Source: Mycolicibacterium sp.
GTDB taxonomy: Bacteria; Actinomycetota; Actinomycetes; Mycobacteriales; Mycobacteriaceae
DNA length: 64,000 nucleotides
Reading direction: 5' to 3'
Assembly (NCBI GenBank): GCA_020637165.1
Contig: JACJWN010000003.1
Span: 868,001-932,000 of the forward strand
Positions 31,513-41,285 of the stretch are shown piece after piece. The position numbers were made by a program, and so were the translations under genes. Numbering within the stretch: position 1 is the stretch's first letter; every line of letters begins with the position of its first letter. The notes beneath the pieces were generated by a model. It searched no databases. It had not been told where the DNA came from and worked only from the letters and a program-made list of their open reading frames with translations.

Positions 31513-31883
31513 CCGACGCTTCCAGCAAACCGATGACCGCGCACCCGCCCGGGCCGCTGTCGCCTTCGTCACGCCCGCAGGCCGGGTGACGGTAGCTGAC
31601 CGGGTGACCGGCCGCTGCGAGAGGCACTACCTCCCTGGTTGAGAAAGCAACCTCCGTGACGTTCGATCGCGCCGCGGGGTGAACAGCTAGGCGCAACGTT
31701 GACGAGCATCCCAGGGCAGCGACGGACGTCGCCGTGGTCTCTACGTTCAAGAACTCGTCACAGAAATGACGAGACAATTGACCCCGCTGTGGTCCTCCAA
31801 TCGGTGGAACGGCGATTCCCCCGGGTCGTCATCTGGTTGACGGACCCACATTGCGGTCGCGTAAGGCCAGAGTGGATATAAGC

Positions 31884-31926
31884 AGTTGGCCCGCCGCATG
31901 GTTCAGGGCGGCGGGCCGACTGTTTT
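31884..31926 (+). terminator. Orphan intrinsic terminator
   Basis: AGTTGGCCCGCCGC pairs with GCGGCGGGCCGACT (one mismatch in 14) across a 10-nt loop and is followed by GTTTT on the plus strand. No plus-strand gene lies upstream within the gap, so it may end a small RNA. Confidence 0.75.
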
Positions 31927-32024
31927 CCAAACGACGCGGCCTTCCAAACGGCGCGGCCGAGGTCTACGCGACATCACCTCATCGGACGACCAAACCCGTG
32001 ACCAGCCGATGGTGGCGCGTCACC

Positions 32025-33506
32025 TCAGTGCACCTCGCCCATGGAGGCGTTGATCTTCTTCGCCGCCATCACCATGGCCAGCCCGAAGGCCACGGCCATG
32101 CCGCCGCAGATCGCGAATGAGCCGACCGGGTAATCGTCGGTCCAGGAGGCGATCAGCCCACCGACGGAGGTGCCCACGCTCGATGTGAGGAACCACAAAG
32201 CCATGAAAATCCCGACCGCTCCCACCGGTGCCAGTTTCGTGGTTGCCGACAGGCCAGTCGGTGACAGCAACAGCTCGGCCCAGGTCTGCAGCAGGTAGAC
32301 GATCACCAGCCACCACACCGTGGCCTGCGCCCCGGAGTTCACGAACTCGCGCATCGGCAGGATCAACAGCAGAAAGGAAAACCCGACGACCAGCAGCGCG
32401 ATCGCGAACTTGATCGACGTGCGGGGCGCGCGATCACCCAGGCGCAACAGCATCACCGAGAACACCGGCGCGAAGATCACCACGTACAGCGGATTCAGCG
32501 ACTGCAACCAGGAAACGGGCAGCGAGAAATTCGCCGTCACCGCCAGATTGGTCACCTCGTCGGCGAAGACGGTGAGCGTCGAACCGGCCTGCTCGAAGAT
32601 CATCCAGAACAACGAAGCGGCGATGAAGATCCAGATGAACGCGCGGATCCGCGGCCCTGCGGTGGCGTCGCCACGAGTGCTGGACAGGATCTGACGGAAG
32701 TACCAGATCGGCACCATCAGGATGACGATGGTCAGCGCCGTCGTCACGGCTCCGATGTTGCTCTGGCCGAACAGTTTCAGCGCGAAGAACAACACCGCTC
32801 CAGTGATCAGCACCGACGCCAGGATCACCAGCGCGCGGCGCTTCTCGGCCTCGGTTGCGGGGTGATCGACATCCTCCCCGGCCCCGTCGAGATGCTTGCG
32901 TCCCACCACGTACTGGATCAGGCCGATGGTCATCCCTACGCCCGCTGCACCAAAGCCCCAGTGCCAGTTGAACCTCTCCCCCAGGGTCCCGCAGACCAGC
33001 GGCGCCAGCAGCGAGCCCAGGTTGATTCCCATGTAAAACAGCGTGAAGCCGGCGTCGCGACGGGTGTCCTCGGTCGCATAGAGCTTGCCGACCATGGCCG
33101 AGATGTTCGGCTTGAGAAGTCCGGTGCCCAATGCGATCGTCAGCAATCCGAGCCAGAATGTGGCCTCGGTAGGCACGGCCATCAGGTAATGGCCGCAGGC
33201 GATCACGATTCCCCCGTACAGCACGGTGCGGCGCGCACCGAGCAACCGGTCGGCGATCCAGCCACCCGCGATGGGCGTTAAGTACACCAACCCGACGTAC
33301 GTGCCGTACACGGCTTTTGCGACACCGGTGTCGATGTGCAGGCCCGGGTTGTCGCCGGTCAACGCGGCCGTCATGTACAGCACCAGGATGGCTCGCATGC
33401 CGTAGTAGGAGAAGCGCTCCCACATCTCGGTGAAAAACAGCGTCGACAGCCCCCGCGGGTGACCGAGGAAGGTTTTGCTCTCGAGTTCCGGTGTCGTACC
33501 GCCCAT
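32025..33506 (-). CDS. POT/PTR family proton-coupled oligopeptide transporter
   Basis: 493 residues, 12-14 transmembrane helices. The POT proton-coupling motif ExxERFxYY is present as EMWERFSYYG near residue 27, followed by the family loop GGWIADRLLGARRT. Imports di- and tripeptides with protons. ATG start (MGGTTPELE). Divergent from the pyroglutamyl peptidase gene, which would process pyroglutamyl-capped peptides, suggesting a small peptide-utilisation unit. Confidence 0.93.
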   Translation of the reverse strand: MGGTTPELESKTFLGHPRGLSTLFFTEMWERFSYYGMRAILVLYMTAALTGDNPGLHIDTGVAKAVYGTYVGLVYLTPIAGGWIADRLLGARRTVLYGGIVIACGHYLMAVPTEATFWLGLLTIALGTGLLKPNISAMVGKLYATEDTRRDAGFTLFYMGINLGSLLAPLVCGTLGERFNWHWGFGAAGVGMTIGLIQYVVGRKHLDGAGEDVDHPATEAEKRRALVILASVLITGAVLFFALKLFGQSNIGAVTTALTIVILMVPIWYFRQILSSTRGDATAGPRIRAFIWIFIAASLFWMIFEQAGSTLTVFADEVTNLAVTANFSLPVSWLQSLNPLYVVIFAPVFSVMLLRLGDRAPRTSIKFAIALLVVGFSFLLLILPMREFVNSGAQATVWWLVIVYLLQTWAELLLSPTGLSATTKLAPVGAVGIFMALWFLTSSVGTSVGGLIASWTDDYPVGSFAICGGMAVAFGLAMVMAAKKINASMGEVH

Positions 33507-33763
33507 GGCAGGCGACGATAGGCTCCCAACGCCGTATCCGCAGCTTGAACGGGCTAATTGCGATCGCCAGGTACCAAGGGCAAAGGGCGTCGTCGACGAC
33601 GCGCCGTTGTTCCCGGCAGGTGTTGCGGAGGCATTCGACCGCACCTCCGAGTGGGCGACTCGCGCCCCGCCAGGCCCTGTACCGTCGGACGAGTCGGGTC
33701 CGCCTTTGGAATGGAAGGCCGCGGTCGAATACCACCGCGGCGGCGGGCCGAGGAGGTGGTGCC

Positions 33764-34432
33764 GTGTCAGCCGTGCTGGTCACCGGCTTCGGAGCCTATG
33801 GCACAACGCCCACTAATCCGGCTGGGCTGGTCGCCGAGGCTCTCGACAGCCGATCCTTCGGGGACGCGGAGGTCGTCGCCCGGGTGGTCTCCGGCGCATA
33901 CTTCGAGTCGATCGCCGAAACGGTGCGGGCCGTCGATGAGGTTCAGCCCGAGTTGCTCGTCATGCTCGGCGAATACCCTGGGCGCGCCATGATCACCGTC
34001 GAGCGGCTGGCGCAGAACCTCAATGATTGCGCGCGGTACGGTCTCGCCGACACCGCCGGGGTGGTCCTGGGCGGTGAATCCACCGCGCCCGACGGGCCCG
34101 TTGCGTATCACTCGACCGCACCGGTGCGCGCCATGGTGCTCGCGATGCGCCGAGCCGGGGTGCCGGCCGACGTTTCCGACGCCGCCGGCACATTCGTCTG
34201 CAACCACTTGTTATACGGGATGCTTCACCACATCGCCACCAACGACCTACCGATCCGGGCCGGCTGGATTCACCTGCCGCACCTGCCGAGCGTCGCCGCT
34301 TTGGAGCGAAACCTCGGCGCCCCGAGCATGTCGGTGGACACCGCGGTCACCGGTGTCGCCGCGGGCATCGAGGCAGCACTGGAACACCGCGTCGACGTGA
34401 CCGAACCCTTCCTCTCCCGCCTTCAGATCTAG
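33764..34432 (+). CDS. pcp: Pyroglutamyl-peptidase I
   Basis: 222 residues, the family's normal length. Removes N-terminal pyroglutamate from peptides. The catalytic triad of the C15 family is in place: Glu in VMLGEYPGR, Cys in GTFVCNHLLYG and His in GWIHLPHLP. The GTG start is marked by GAGGAGGTGG; the frame open upstream of it is not used. Divergent from the peptide transporter, convergent with nrdE. Confidence 0.94.
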   Translation: MSAVLVTGFGAYGTTPTNPAGLVAEALDSRSFGDAEVVARVVSGAYFESIAETVRAVDEVQPELLVMLGEYPGRAMITVERLAQNLNDCARYGLADTAGVVLGGESTAPDGPVAYHSTAPVRAMVLAMRRAGVPADVSDAAGTFVCNHLLYGMLHHIATNDLPIRAGWIHLPHLPSVAALERNLGAPSMSVDTAVTGVAAGIEAALEHRVDVTEPFLSRLQI

Positions 34433-34500
34433 GGATCGTTGCGGAACTTGGCAAGGCTGCCGGTGTAGGGAACCGACACCGCGCTGTTCACAAGTGAGGC

Positions 34501-34527
34501 GGGCCGCGGCGACAAAGATCGCGGCCC
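34501..34527. terminator. Hairpin between convergent pcp and nrdE
   Basis: GGGCCGCG and CGCGGCCC, a perfect 8-bp stem with an 11-nt loop, 69 bp past the pcp stop. No T-tract. Confidence 0.55.
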
Positions 34528-34645
34528 TATCGCCTGACCAACTAGCGGAGCCGTCATCCCAAAGCAGTCACCACCGTTACCGGCACTGATGGAGATTCCC
34601 TACCCGGAATCTAAAACGCAGGTCAGAGATCCAGCCGGAAAACTC

Positions 34646-36820
34646 CTACAACATGCAGGACACGCAGCCCTCGACCTCCGTGCCCACCAGGGCCATCTGG
34701 CGCAGCCGGATGTAGTACAGCGTCTTGATGCCCTTGCGCCAGGCGTAGATCTGCGCCTTGTTCACGTCGCGGGTGGTGGCGGTGTCCTTGAAGAACAGCG
34801 TCAGGCTCAACCCCTGGTCCACGTGCTGGGTGGCCGCGGCGTAGGTGTCGATGATCTTCTCGTAGCCGATCTCGTAGGCATCCTGGTAGTAATCCAGGTT
34901 GTCGTTGGTCATATATGGCGCCGGGTAGTAGACGCGGCCGATCTTGCCTTCCTTGCGGATCTCGATCTTCGAGGCGATCGGGTGAATCGAACTCGTCGAG
35001 TGGTTGATGTAGGAGATGGATCCGGTCGGCGGGACCGCCTGCAGGTTCTGGTTGTAGATGCCGTTGCGCTGCACCGACTCCTTCAGCCGCAACCAGTCGT
35101 CCTGGTTCGGGATGCGGATTCCGGCCTCCTCGAAGATGTTTCGCACCTTCTCGGTCGCGGGTTCCCACACGGCCTCGGTGTACTTGTCGAAGAACTCGCC
35201 ACTGGCGTACTTGGACTTCTCGAAGCCGGCGAAGGCACTGCCGCGTTCGATGGCGATCTTGTTCGAGGCCCGCAGCGCGTGGTAAAGCACGGTGTAGAAG
35301 TACATGTTGGTGAAGTCGATGCCCTCTTCGGAGCCGTAGAAGATGCGCTCGCGCGCCAGGTAGCCGTGCAGGTTCATCTGCCCCAGGCCTATCGCGTGGG
35401 CTTCGCTGTTGCCCTTCTCGATGGAGGGCACCGAGGTGATGTGGGTCTGGTCGCTGACGGCGGTCAGCGCCCGGATGGCCACCTCGATGGTCTGGGCGAA
35501 GTCCGGCGAGTCCATCGCCTTGGCGATGTTGAGCGAGCCGAGATTGCACGAGATGTCTTTGCCCACGTGGGAATAGGACAGATCGTCGTTGAAGGTCGAC
35601 GGTGTGGACACCTGCAGGATCTCCGAGCACAGGTTGGAGTGGGTGATCTTGCCGTCGATGGGGTTGGCCCGGTTCACCGTGTCCTCGAACATGACGTACG
35701 GGTAGCCCGACTCGAACTGCAACTCGGCCAGCGTCTGGAAGAACTCGCGGGCCTTGATCTTGTGCTTGCGGATACGTGCGTCGTCGACCATCTCATAGTA
35801 CTTCTCTGTGACCGAGATGTCGGCGAACGGAACGCCGTAGACGCGCTCGACGTCATAGGGCGAGAAGAGGTACATCTCCTCGTTCTTCTTGGCCAGCTCG
35901 AAGGTGATGTCCGGGATCACCACCCCCAGCGAGAGTGTCTTGATCCGGATCTTCTCGTCGGCGTTCTCGCGTTTGGTGTCGAGGAACCGGTAGATGTCCG
36001 GGTGATGCGCGTGCAGATACACCGCACCGGCACCCTGGCGGGCACCGAGCTGGTTGGCGTAGGAGAACGAGTCCTCCAGCAGCTTCATGATCGGGATGAC
36101 CCCGGAGCTCTGGTTCTCGATGTTCTTGATCGGCGCGCCGTGCTCGCGGATGTTGCTCAGCAGCAAAGCAACTCCGCCGCCCCGCTTGGACAATTGCAGC
36201 GCGGAGTTGATCGAGCGGCCGATCGACTCCATGTTGTCCTCGATTCGAAGGAGGAAACAACTAACCGGCTCGCCGCGTTGCTTCTTGCCGGAGTTGAGGA
36301 ACGTCGGGGTGGCCGGCTGGAACCGGCCGTCGATGATCTCGTCGACCAGGTGCTCGGCGAGTGTGGTGTCGCCGGCGGCCAGCGTGAGTGCCACCATCAC
36401 CACGCGGTCTTCGAAGCGCTCCAGGAACCGCTTCCCGTCGAAGGTCTTCAGCGTGTAGGACGTGTAGTACTTGAACGCACCCAGGAACGTCGGGAAGCGG
36501 AACTTCTTGGCGTAGGCCCGATCCAGCAGCGACTTGACGAAGTTGCGCGAGTACTGGTCGAGAACCTCGCGCTCGTAGTAGTTCTCCCGGATGAGATAGT
36601 CCAGCTTCTCGTCCTGGTTGTGGAAGAACACGGTGTTCTGGTTGACGTGCTGCAGGAAGTACTGCCGGGCAGCGAGCACGTCCATGTCGAACTGGATTTC
36701 CCCGTTCGGCCCGTACAGGTTGAGCATCGCGTTGAGCGCGTGGAAATCCGTTTCGCCGGGCAGCGCGTGCACGGACGCCGCCTTCGTTACAGGCTCTGCA
36801 GCTGTGACCGTTGGTGACAC
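34646..36820 (-). CDS. nrdE: Class Ib ribonucleotide reductase large subunit NrdE
   Basis: 724 residues. Catalytic cysteines: NLCSEIL and [10 protein letters not shown] for the redox and radical sites, and the C-terminal shuttle pair in EGCVSCML. No ATP cone, as expected for class Ib. GTG start ([10 protein letters not shown]); it overlaps the last 34 bp of nrdI. The longer frame into nrdI is spurious. Supplies dNTPs with NrdF2. Confidence 0.97.
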   Translation of the reverse strand: MSPTVTAAEPVTKAASVHALPGETDFHALNAMLNLYGPNGEIQFDMDVLAARQYFLQHVNQNTVFFHNQDEKLDYLIRENYYEREVLDQYSRNFVKSLLDRAYAKKFRFPTFLGAFKYYTSYTLKTFDGKRFLERFEDRVVMVALTLAAGDTTLAEHLVDEIIDGRFQPATPTFLNSGKKQRGEPVSCFLLRIEDNMESIGRSINSALQLSKRGGGVALLLSNIREHGAPIKNIENQSSGVIPIMKLLEDSFSYANQLGARQGAGAVYLHAHHPDIYRFLDTKRENADEKIRIKTLSLGVVIPDITFELAKKNEEMYLFSPYDVERVYGVPFADISVTEKYYEMVDDARIRKHKIKAREFFQTLAELQFESGYPYVMFEDTVNRANPIDGKITHSNLCSEILQVSTPSTFNDDLSYSHVGKDISCNLGSLNIAKAMDSPDFAQTIEVAIRALTAVSDQTHITSVPSIEKGNSEAHAIGLGQMNLHGYLARERIFYGSEEGIDFTNMYFYTVLYHALRASNKIAIERGSAFAGFEKSKYASGEFFDKYTEAVWEPATEKVRNIFEEAGIRIPNQDDWLRLKESVQRNGIYNQNLQAVPPTGSISYINHSTSSIHPIASKIEIRKEGKIGRVYYPAPYMTNDNLDYYQDAYEIGYEKIIDTYAAATQHVDQGLSLTLFFKDTATTRDVNKAQIYAWRKGIKTLYYIRLRQMALVGTEVEGCVSCML

Positions 36821-37284
36821 GTGTCCTCGTCCTTCCAGAAAGCAGCCAGACCCGCGCGGACGGCGTCGACGTCCTCCGCGGTTCCCATCAGTTCGAATCG
36901 GTACAGATACGGCACCCCGCACTTACGGGAAACGACATTGCCCGCGTAGCAGAATTCGGCGCCGAAGTTGGTGTTGCCGGCCGCGATCACGCCGCGGATC
37001 AGCGATCGGTTGTGTTCGTTGTTCAAAAACGCGATGACCTGCTTGGGCACGTAGCCCCCGGCGTCGGGATCGGGACCGTTGGCCCGGCCGCCACCGTAGG
37101 TGGGCAGGATCAGCACGTAGGGCTCCCGGACCTCGATCCGGCCGTGCAGTGGGATCCGAATGGCGGGCAGACCGAGTTTCTGCACGAAGCGGTGGGTGTT
37201 CTCCGAGACGCTGGAGAAATACACCACCCGCACCGGCTCCCGACCCCGGTGTCCGTTTTCCAGATCTCCGTCTTCCCGGTCCAT
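36787..37284 (-). CDS. nrdI: NrdI flavodoxin-like activator of NrdF
   Basis: 165 residues. FMN protein that supplies superoxide for the manganese-tyrosyl cofactor of NrdF. Flavin-contact loops: [18 protein letters not shown] and [15 protein letters not shown] start at MDREDGDLE; the N-terminus is about 15 residues longer than in M. tuberculosis, and a GTG at VRVVYFSS is a possible alternative. It overlaps nrdE by 34 bp and is 27 bp downstream of nrdH. Confidence 0.95.
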   Translation of the reverse strand: MDREDGDLENGHRGREPVRVVYFSSVSENTHRFVQKLGLPAIRIPLHGRIEVREPYVLILPTYGGGRANGPDPDAGGYVPKQVIAFLNNEHNRSLIRGVIAAGNTNFGAEFCYAGNVVSRKCGVPYLYRFELMGTAEDVDAVRAGLAAFWKDEDTCHQRSQLQSL

Positions 37285-37311
37285 CGGTCTTGACCCCCCG
37301 CCGCGGCGCCG

Positions 37312-37569
37312 CTAGGCGCTGACAGCCGCAGTGGCCGAACCGGACGCCCCGGCCAGGGCCTTGATGCGGTCCGGGCGGAAGCCCGACCAGTGCTCGCCGC
37401 CGGCGACCACCACGGGGGCCTGCAGGTAACCGAGGGCCATCACGTAGTCCCGCGCCTCCGGCACCTCGGTGATGTCCACGATCTCGTAGGACAGACCCTG
37501 CTTGTCGAGGGCCTTGTAGGTGGCGTTGCACTGCACACAGGCGGGCTTGGTGTAGACGGTGATGGTCAT
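37312..37569 (-). CDS. nrdH: NrdH redoxin
   Basis: 85-residue glutaredoxin-like protein with thioredoxin-type activity, the electron donor of class Ib reductase. Active site CVQC at residues 11-14; C-terminal WSGFRPDRI is the family signature. ATG start. First gene of nrdHIE, about 107 bp downstream of NrdR-like boxes. Confidence 0.96.
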   Translation of the reverse strand: MTITVYTKPACVQCNATYKALDKQGLSYEIVDITEVPEARDYVMALGYLQAPVVVAGGEHWSGFRPDRIKALAGASGSATAAVSA

Positions 37570-37676
37570 CTGCGGGGTGACTCCTCAGCGAACGAAAACG
37601 GCGAAAACCGGACGGATTAGGGCTGCTGCCAGTGGTCCCGGCGGACCCGCAGATCGCGGGCCTGCCGGCGCCCCAA

Positions 37677-37724
37677 ACACTACACCTAGTGGCTCACAAC
37701 ACGTAGAGATACAACATGTTCCGA
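37677..37724. promoter_or_regulatory. NrdR-like box pair upstream of nrdHIE
   Basis: ACACTACACCTAGTGG (37677-37692) has CACTA facing TAGTG. A second palindromic core, AACATGTT, is centred at 37716.5, exactly 32 bp away, matching the spacing seen at nrdF2. The outer part of box 2 is degenerate. Confidence 0.65.
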
Positions 37725-37853
37725 ATAACATTCATGAAATTCCCTGGTCGTAAGCCTTTCGGCGCCGACGGCCCCGGCGTGTCGCACATCACAACACGCC
37801 GTAGCCACAGGATTGGTCTACCACCGGCCCCCGACAACCCGGGGCGGCCGCCG

Positions 37854-38702
37854 CTACCGACTGGGCCGAAGCGCCCGGGTGAACAATCTGTTCACCTGTT
37901 TCATCGCCACGCTGTAGGGCAGCCAGGCGAACCTCTTGAACGCATACAGCGCCCGGATGTCGCCCGACGTGTAGATCAGGAACCGGTTCTTGGCGACCCC
38001 GGCGAGGATCTTCTCGGCCGCAGCATCCGGCGAGACCGCGTGGCCGCTGAACCGTTTGACCCAGCGCTGGACACCGGGGTCCTCCCGGTCGATTCCGGCG
38101 ATCTGCACGGTCTGCACCAACGGGGTGTCGACCGCGCCCGGGACCACCAGGCACACGCCGATGCGGTGCCGCGCCAGGTCGAAGCGCAACACTTCGGAAA
38201 CGCCGCGCAGCCCGTACTTGCTGGCACTGTAGGCGGCGTGCCAGGGCAGGGCGACCAGTCCGGCGGCCGAGGACACGTTGACCAAGCGTCCGCCGCGTCG
38301 AGCGGCCACCATCGGCGGGACGAAGGTCTCGATGACATGGATCGGGCCCATCAGGTTGACATCGACCATCGAGCGCCAGTGCGCGTGGGTCAACTTATCG
38401 ACGGTGCCCCACGCCGAGATACCGGCGACGTTCATCACCACGTCCATGGCCTGGTGGCGGGAATGGACGTCGGCGGCGAAGGCGGCCACCGCGTCGTAGT
38501 CGGAGACGTCCAGTGCGCGGTGCTCGGCGACCGTCGCCCCGGCCGCCCGGGCCGCGGTAACGGTCTCCTCGAGCCCTTCGGCGTTGATGTCGGTCAGGTA
38601 CAGCTCGGCGCCCTCGCGGGCCAGCCGCAGCGCGGCGGCGCGCCCGATGCCGCTGGCCGCGCCGGTCACCAGCACCCGTTTGCCGGCAAAGCTGTAGGCC
38701 AT
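37854..38702 (-). CDS. Short-chain dehydrogenase, Rv3057c-like
   Basis: 282 residues. TGAASGIG cofactor loop, catalytic NVSSAAG and YSASK. DINAEG after strand 2 suggests NAD(H). The basic C-terminal third after the Rossmann core (FKRFAWLPYSVAMKQVNRLF) may contact the membrane. ATG start. It lies 2 bp downstream of the TetR gene and is co-transcribed with it. Confidence 0.9.
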   Translation of the reverse strand: MAYSFAGKRVLVTGAASGIGRAAALRLAREGAELYLTDINAEGLEETVTAARAAGATVAEHRALDVSDYDAVAAFAADVHSRHQAMDVVMNVAGISAWGTVDKLTHAHWRSMVDVNLMGPIHVIETFVPPMVAARRGGRLVNVSSAAGLVALPWHAAYSASKYGLRGVSEVLRFDLARHRIGVCLVVPGAVDTPLVQTVQIAGIDREDPGVQRWVKRFSGHAVSPDAAAEKILAGVAKNRFLIYTSGDIRALYAFKRFAWLPYSVAMKQVNRLFTRALRPSR

Positions 38703-38704
38703 GG

Positions 38705-39343
38705 CTAATCGCCGACCCGGCTGCCCCACAGGGCGTGCAGCCACAACTTCTCCAGGACGTCCACCGCTCGGGCGAGGTCGCGATCGGGGCCGGTGAACAT
38801 CGTCTCCCCAGACAACGTCATCGCGGTGACACCCGAGAGCGTCCGCACCAGCCCGCGCACATCGGCGGTGATCGGGTCGGCATTGCCGCCGGCGATCTCT
38901 GCCTCGACGATCGGCACGATCTGGTCGATGACGGCTTCGTTGTAGCGGTCGAGGATCTCGCGGATCTCGGCGTCGGTGCCGCGGGCGATATTGCACGCCG
39001 ACATCACCGGGTCGTTGTGCGCGTAGACCGCCGCCGCGCTGCCGACCATCCGCCTGGCGAATTCGGCGGGGGTCTCACCGGGTCCGCGCGGGGCGAAGTC
39101 CTGGGTGAGTTCCTCGAGTTCCTCAGCGACCTCGCCCAGGATGTGCGCCAGCACCGCGTATTTGGAGTCGAAATAGAAGTAGAAGCCCGAGCGGGCCACC
39201 CCGGCCCGGTCGCTGATGGTGCTGACCGACAGCTCGGCGAAGGGCTTTTCGGTGAGCAGTTCGCGGACCGCCGCCACGATCGCGTTGCGTTGACGGTCGC
39301 CCCGGCGCAACGGCGGGTCGCTCGCCTCCTGCGGTGCGCTCAC
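38705..39343 (-). CDS. TetR-family repressor, Rv3058c-like
   Basis: 212 residues. N-terminal helix-turn-helix (LSVSTISDRAGVARSGFYFYFDSK, with the F/Y-rich recognition helix end typical of EthR-like members). The GTG at VSAPQEAS is preferred because AAGGTGA lies 8 nt upstream; another GTG six codons earlier is possible. It sits in one operon with the SDR gene and is divergent from cyp136. A perfect palindrome in the intergenic region (39380-39393) is its likely operator. Confidence 0.88.
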   Translation of the reverse strand: MSAPQEASDPPLRRGDRQRNAIVAAVRELLTEKPFAELSVSTISDRAGVARSGFYFYFDSKYAVLAHILGEVAEELEELTQDFAPRGPGETPAEFARRMVGSAAAVYAHNDPVMSACNIARGTDAEIREILDRYNEAVIDQIVPIVEAEIAGGNADPITADVRGLVRTLSGVTAMTLSGETMFTGPDRDLARAVDVLEKLWLHALWGSRVGD

Positions 39344-39379
39344 CCGTTCACCTTGCCCCACGCCACACCAGAAAGATAC

Positions 39380-39393
39380 TTGACAGCCGTCAA
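39380..39393. promoter_or_regulatory. Palindrome TTGAC-N4-GTCAA, probable TetR operator
   Basis: TTGACAGCCGTCAA lies 36 bp upstream of the TetR start and 54 bp upstream of cyp136. Perfect 5-bp arms; TTGACA also resembles a -35 box, so binding would block transcription. Confidence 0.65.
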
Positions 39394-39447
39394 TTTAGCC
39401 CGACAGGATGGCGGTACCGCCGGTTCCGTATTGTTTAAGGACTGCCC

Positions 39448-40932
39448 ATGGCCACTGTCAGCACGCCGCATTATCTGCTGGACCAGGCACGGCGTCGACT
39501 GACGCCCACCCTGCAGACCATTCCCGGGATGGGCCTGATCGACGAACGGCTGCGCCGGCAGGATTGGGATGAGTTCGTCTTCGCCCAACCGCCCGCCGGC
39601 AGCGAACTCAAGCCCACGATGGGCAATTTGGGCCTGCCCTTCCTCGGCCACCTCATCGAGATCTTCCGCGGCGGTCCGGAGTTCGTACTGCAGAGCTATC
39701 GCAAGTACGGACCCGTCTACTACACGGAGACCCCGGCGATGAATGCCGTCGTCGCACTCGGTCCGGATGCCACCCAGGAGGTGTTCTCCAACCGGAGGAA
39801 GGACTTCACGACCGTCGCCTGGAACGACGTCATCGGACCCTTCTTCGACCGCGGCCTGCTGCTGATGGACTTCGACGAGCACATGTACCACCGCCGGATC
39901 ATGCAGGAGGCGTTCACCCGCACCCGGCTGTCCGGCTACATCGGGCACATGGACACCGTCGCGACCAAGGTGGTGGCCGAGGATTGGCCGGTAAACGACC
40001 GCCGCTTCCTGTTCATGCCGGCAATCAAGGACCTCACCCTCGACATCGCCTCGGTGGTGTTCATGGGCCACGAACCCGGCAGCGACCACGAACTGGTCAC
40101 CAGGATCAAGGCTGCCTACGAGACCACCACCCGGGCCGGAGGGGCGATCATCCGCACCCCCGTACCGCCGTTCAAGTGGTGGCGCGGACTGCAGGCCCGA
40201 AAGGTTCTGGAGGACTACTTCGTCGAGCGGGTGAAGGAGAAGCGCGGCTCGGAGGGCACCGACATGCTCACGGTGCTGACCCACATCGCCGACGAGGACG
40301 GCAACACCTTCTCCGACACCGACATCGTCAACCACATGATCTTCGTGATGATGGCAGCCCACGACACCTCGTCCTCGACGATGACCACCATGGCCTATCA
40401 GTTGGCGGCCAACCCGGAATGGCAGGAGAGACTCCGCGACGAAGGCGACCGGTTGATCGGTGACGCCCCGCTGGACATCGACACCCTCGACAAGCTGGAG
40501 ACCTTCGATCTGGTGATCAAAGAATGCCTGCGGATGGTCACCCCGCTGCCGTTCAACGTCCGCCGTGCCGTGCGAGACACCTCGATCCAGGGCCACTTCG
40601 TTCCGGCCGGCACCAACATCAACCTGTGGCCGGGCATGAACCACATGCTCCCCGAGCTATGGGACGACCCCGCGAAGTTCGACCCCGCGCGCTTCGCCGA
40701 ACCGCGCTCGGAGCACAAGCGCCACCGGTACGCGTTCACGCCGTTCGGCGGCGGTGCACATAAGTGCATCGGGCTGGTGTTCGGGCAGCTGGAGATCAAA
40801 TCGGTCATGCACCGGGTGCTGCGCAACTACCGGCTGGAACTGGCCCATCCCGGCTACACGCCGCGCTACGACTTCGCCGGGATGCCGATGCCGATCGACG
40901 GTATGCCGATCGTGCTTCGCCCGCTGGGCTGA
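39448..40932 (+). CDS. cyp136: Cytochrome P450, CYP136 family
   Basis: 494 residues. The haem-binding loop FGGGAHKCIG puts the thiolate at Cys440; the I-helix oxygen-activation motif is AAHDTSS, and the K-helix ExxR is KECLR. An AAGGA site precedes the ATG. Substrate of CYP136 is not established; this branch is related to sterol-type P450s. Likely regulated by the adjacent TetR through the shared palindrome, with the SDR gene as pathway partner. Confidence 0.94.
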   Translation: MATVSTPHYLLDQARRRLTPTLQTIPGMGLIDERLRRQDWDEFVFAQPPAGSELKPTMGNLGLPFLGHLIEIFRGGPEFVLQSYRKYGPVYYTETPAMNAVVALGPDATQEVFSNRRKDFTTVAWNDVIGPFFDRGLLLMDFDEHMYHRRIMQEAFTRTRLSGYIGHMDTVATKVVAEDWPVNDRRFLFMPAIKDLTLDIASVVFMGHEPGSDHELVTRIKAAYETTTRAGGAIIRTPVPPFKWWRGLQARKVLEDYFVERVKEKRGSEGTDMLTVLTHIADEDGNTFSDTDIVNHMIFVMMAAHDTSSSTMTTMAYQLAANPEWQERLRDEGDRLIGDAPLDIDTLDKLETFDLVIKECLRMVTPLPFNVRRAVRDTSIQGHFVPAGTNINLWPGMNHMLPELWDDPAKFDPARFAEPRSEHKRHRYAFTPFGGGAHKCIGLVFGQLEIKSVMHRVLRNYRLELAHPGYTPRYDFAGMPMPIDGMPIVLRPLG

Positions 40933-40945
40933 GCCGTCTGTGGCC

Positions 40946-41263
<318 letters not shown>

Positions 41264-41264
41264 T

Positions 41265-41278
41265 TACCCTAGGGGGTA
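41265..41278. promoter_or_regulatory. CstR/CsoR-type operator O1
   Basis: TACCC-TAGG-GGGTA, perfect 5-bp arms, 31 bp upstream of the repressor ATG. Allows autoregulation separate from the upstream rhodanese promoter. Confidence 0.8.
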
Positions 41279-41285
41279 TGGTTTC

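Larger units (their letters stand above)
31501..32024. other. 524-bp intergenic region without a convincing gene
   Basis: Between the start of the minus-strand phosphatase and the stop of the POT transporter. It holds the phosphatase -10 (31507-31512), a plus-strand intrinsic terminator at 31884-31926 with no gene feeding it, and a weak GGAAC-N16-CGTC sigma-factor-like pair at 31806-31830. Short open frames here lack homology and ribosome-binding sites. Confidence 0.7.

Noticed and set aside
31500-31560. Possible SigF promoter (GGTTT with GGTAA) before phosphatase 1
   Set aside because: The spacer is only 12 nt, against 15-17 nt for the known consensus, and the -10 part does not fit.
31451-31777. 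A 108-codon minus-strand open frame upstream of MASE1 phosphatase 1
   Set aside because: It overlaps the phosphatase start in another frame, has no ribosome-binding site and reads as random sequence.
31806-31830. GGAAC-N16-CGTC, resembling an ECF sigma promoter
   Set aside because: One weak match in a 500-bp gap is expected by chance; not used as evidence except as a note for the candidate small RNA.
34589-36817. A 742-codon plus-strand open frame opposite nrdE
   Set aside because: Entirely antisense to nrdE, which has all catalytic motifs. No ribosome-binding site or homology.
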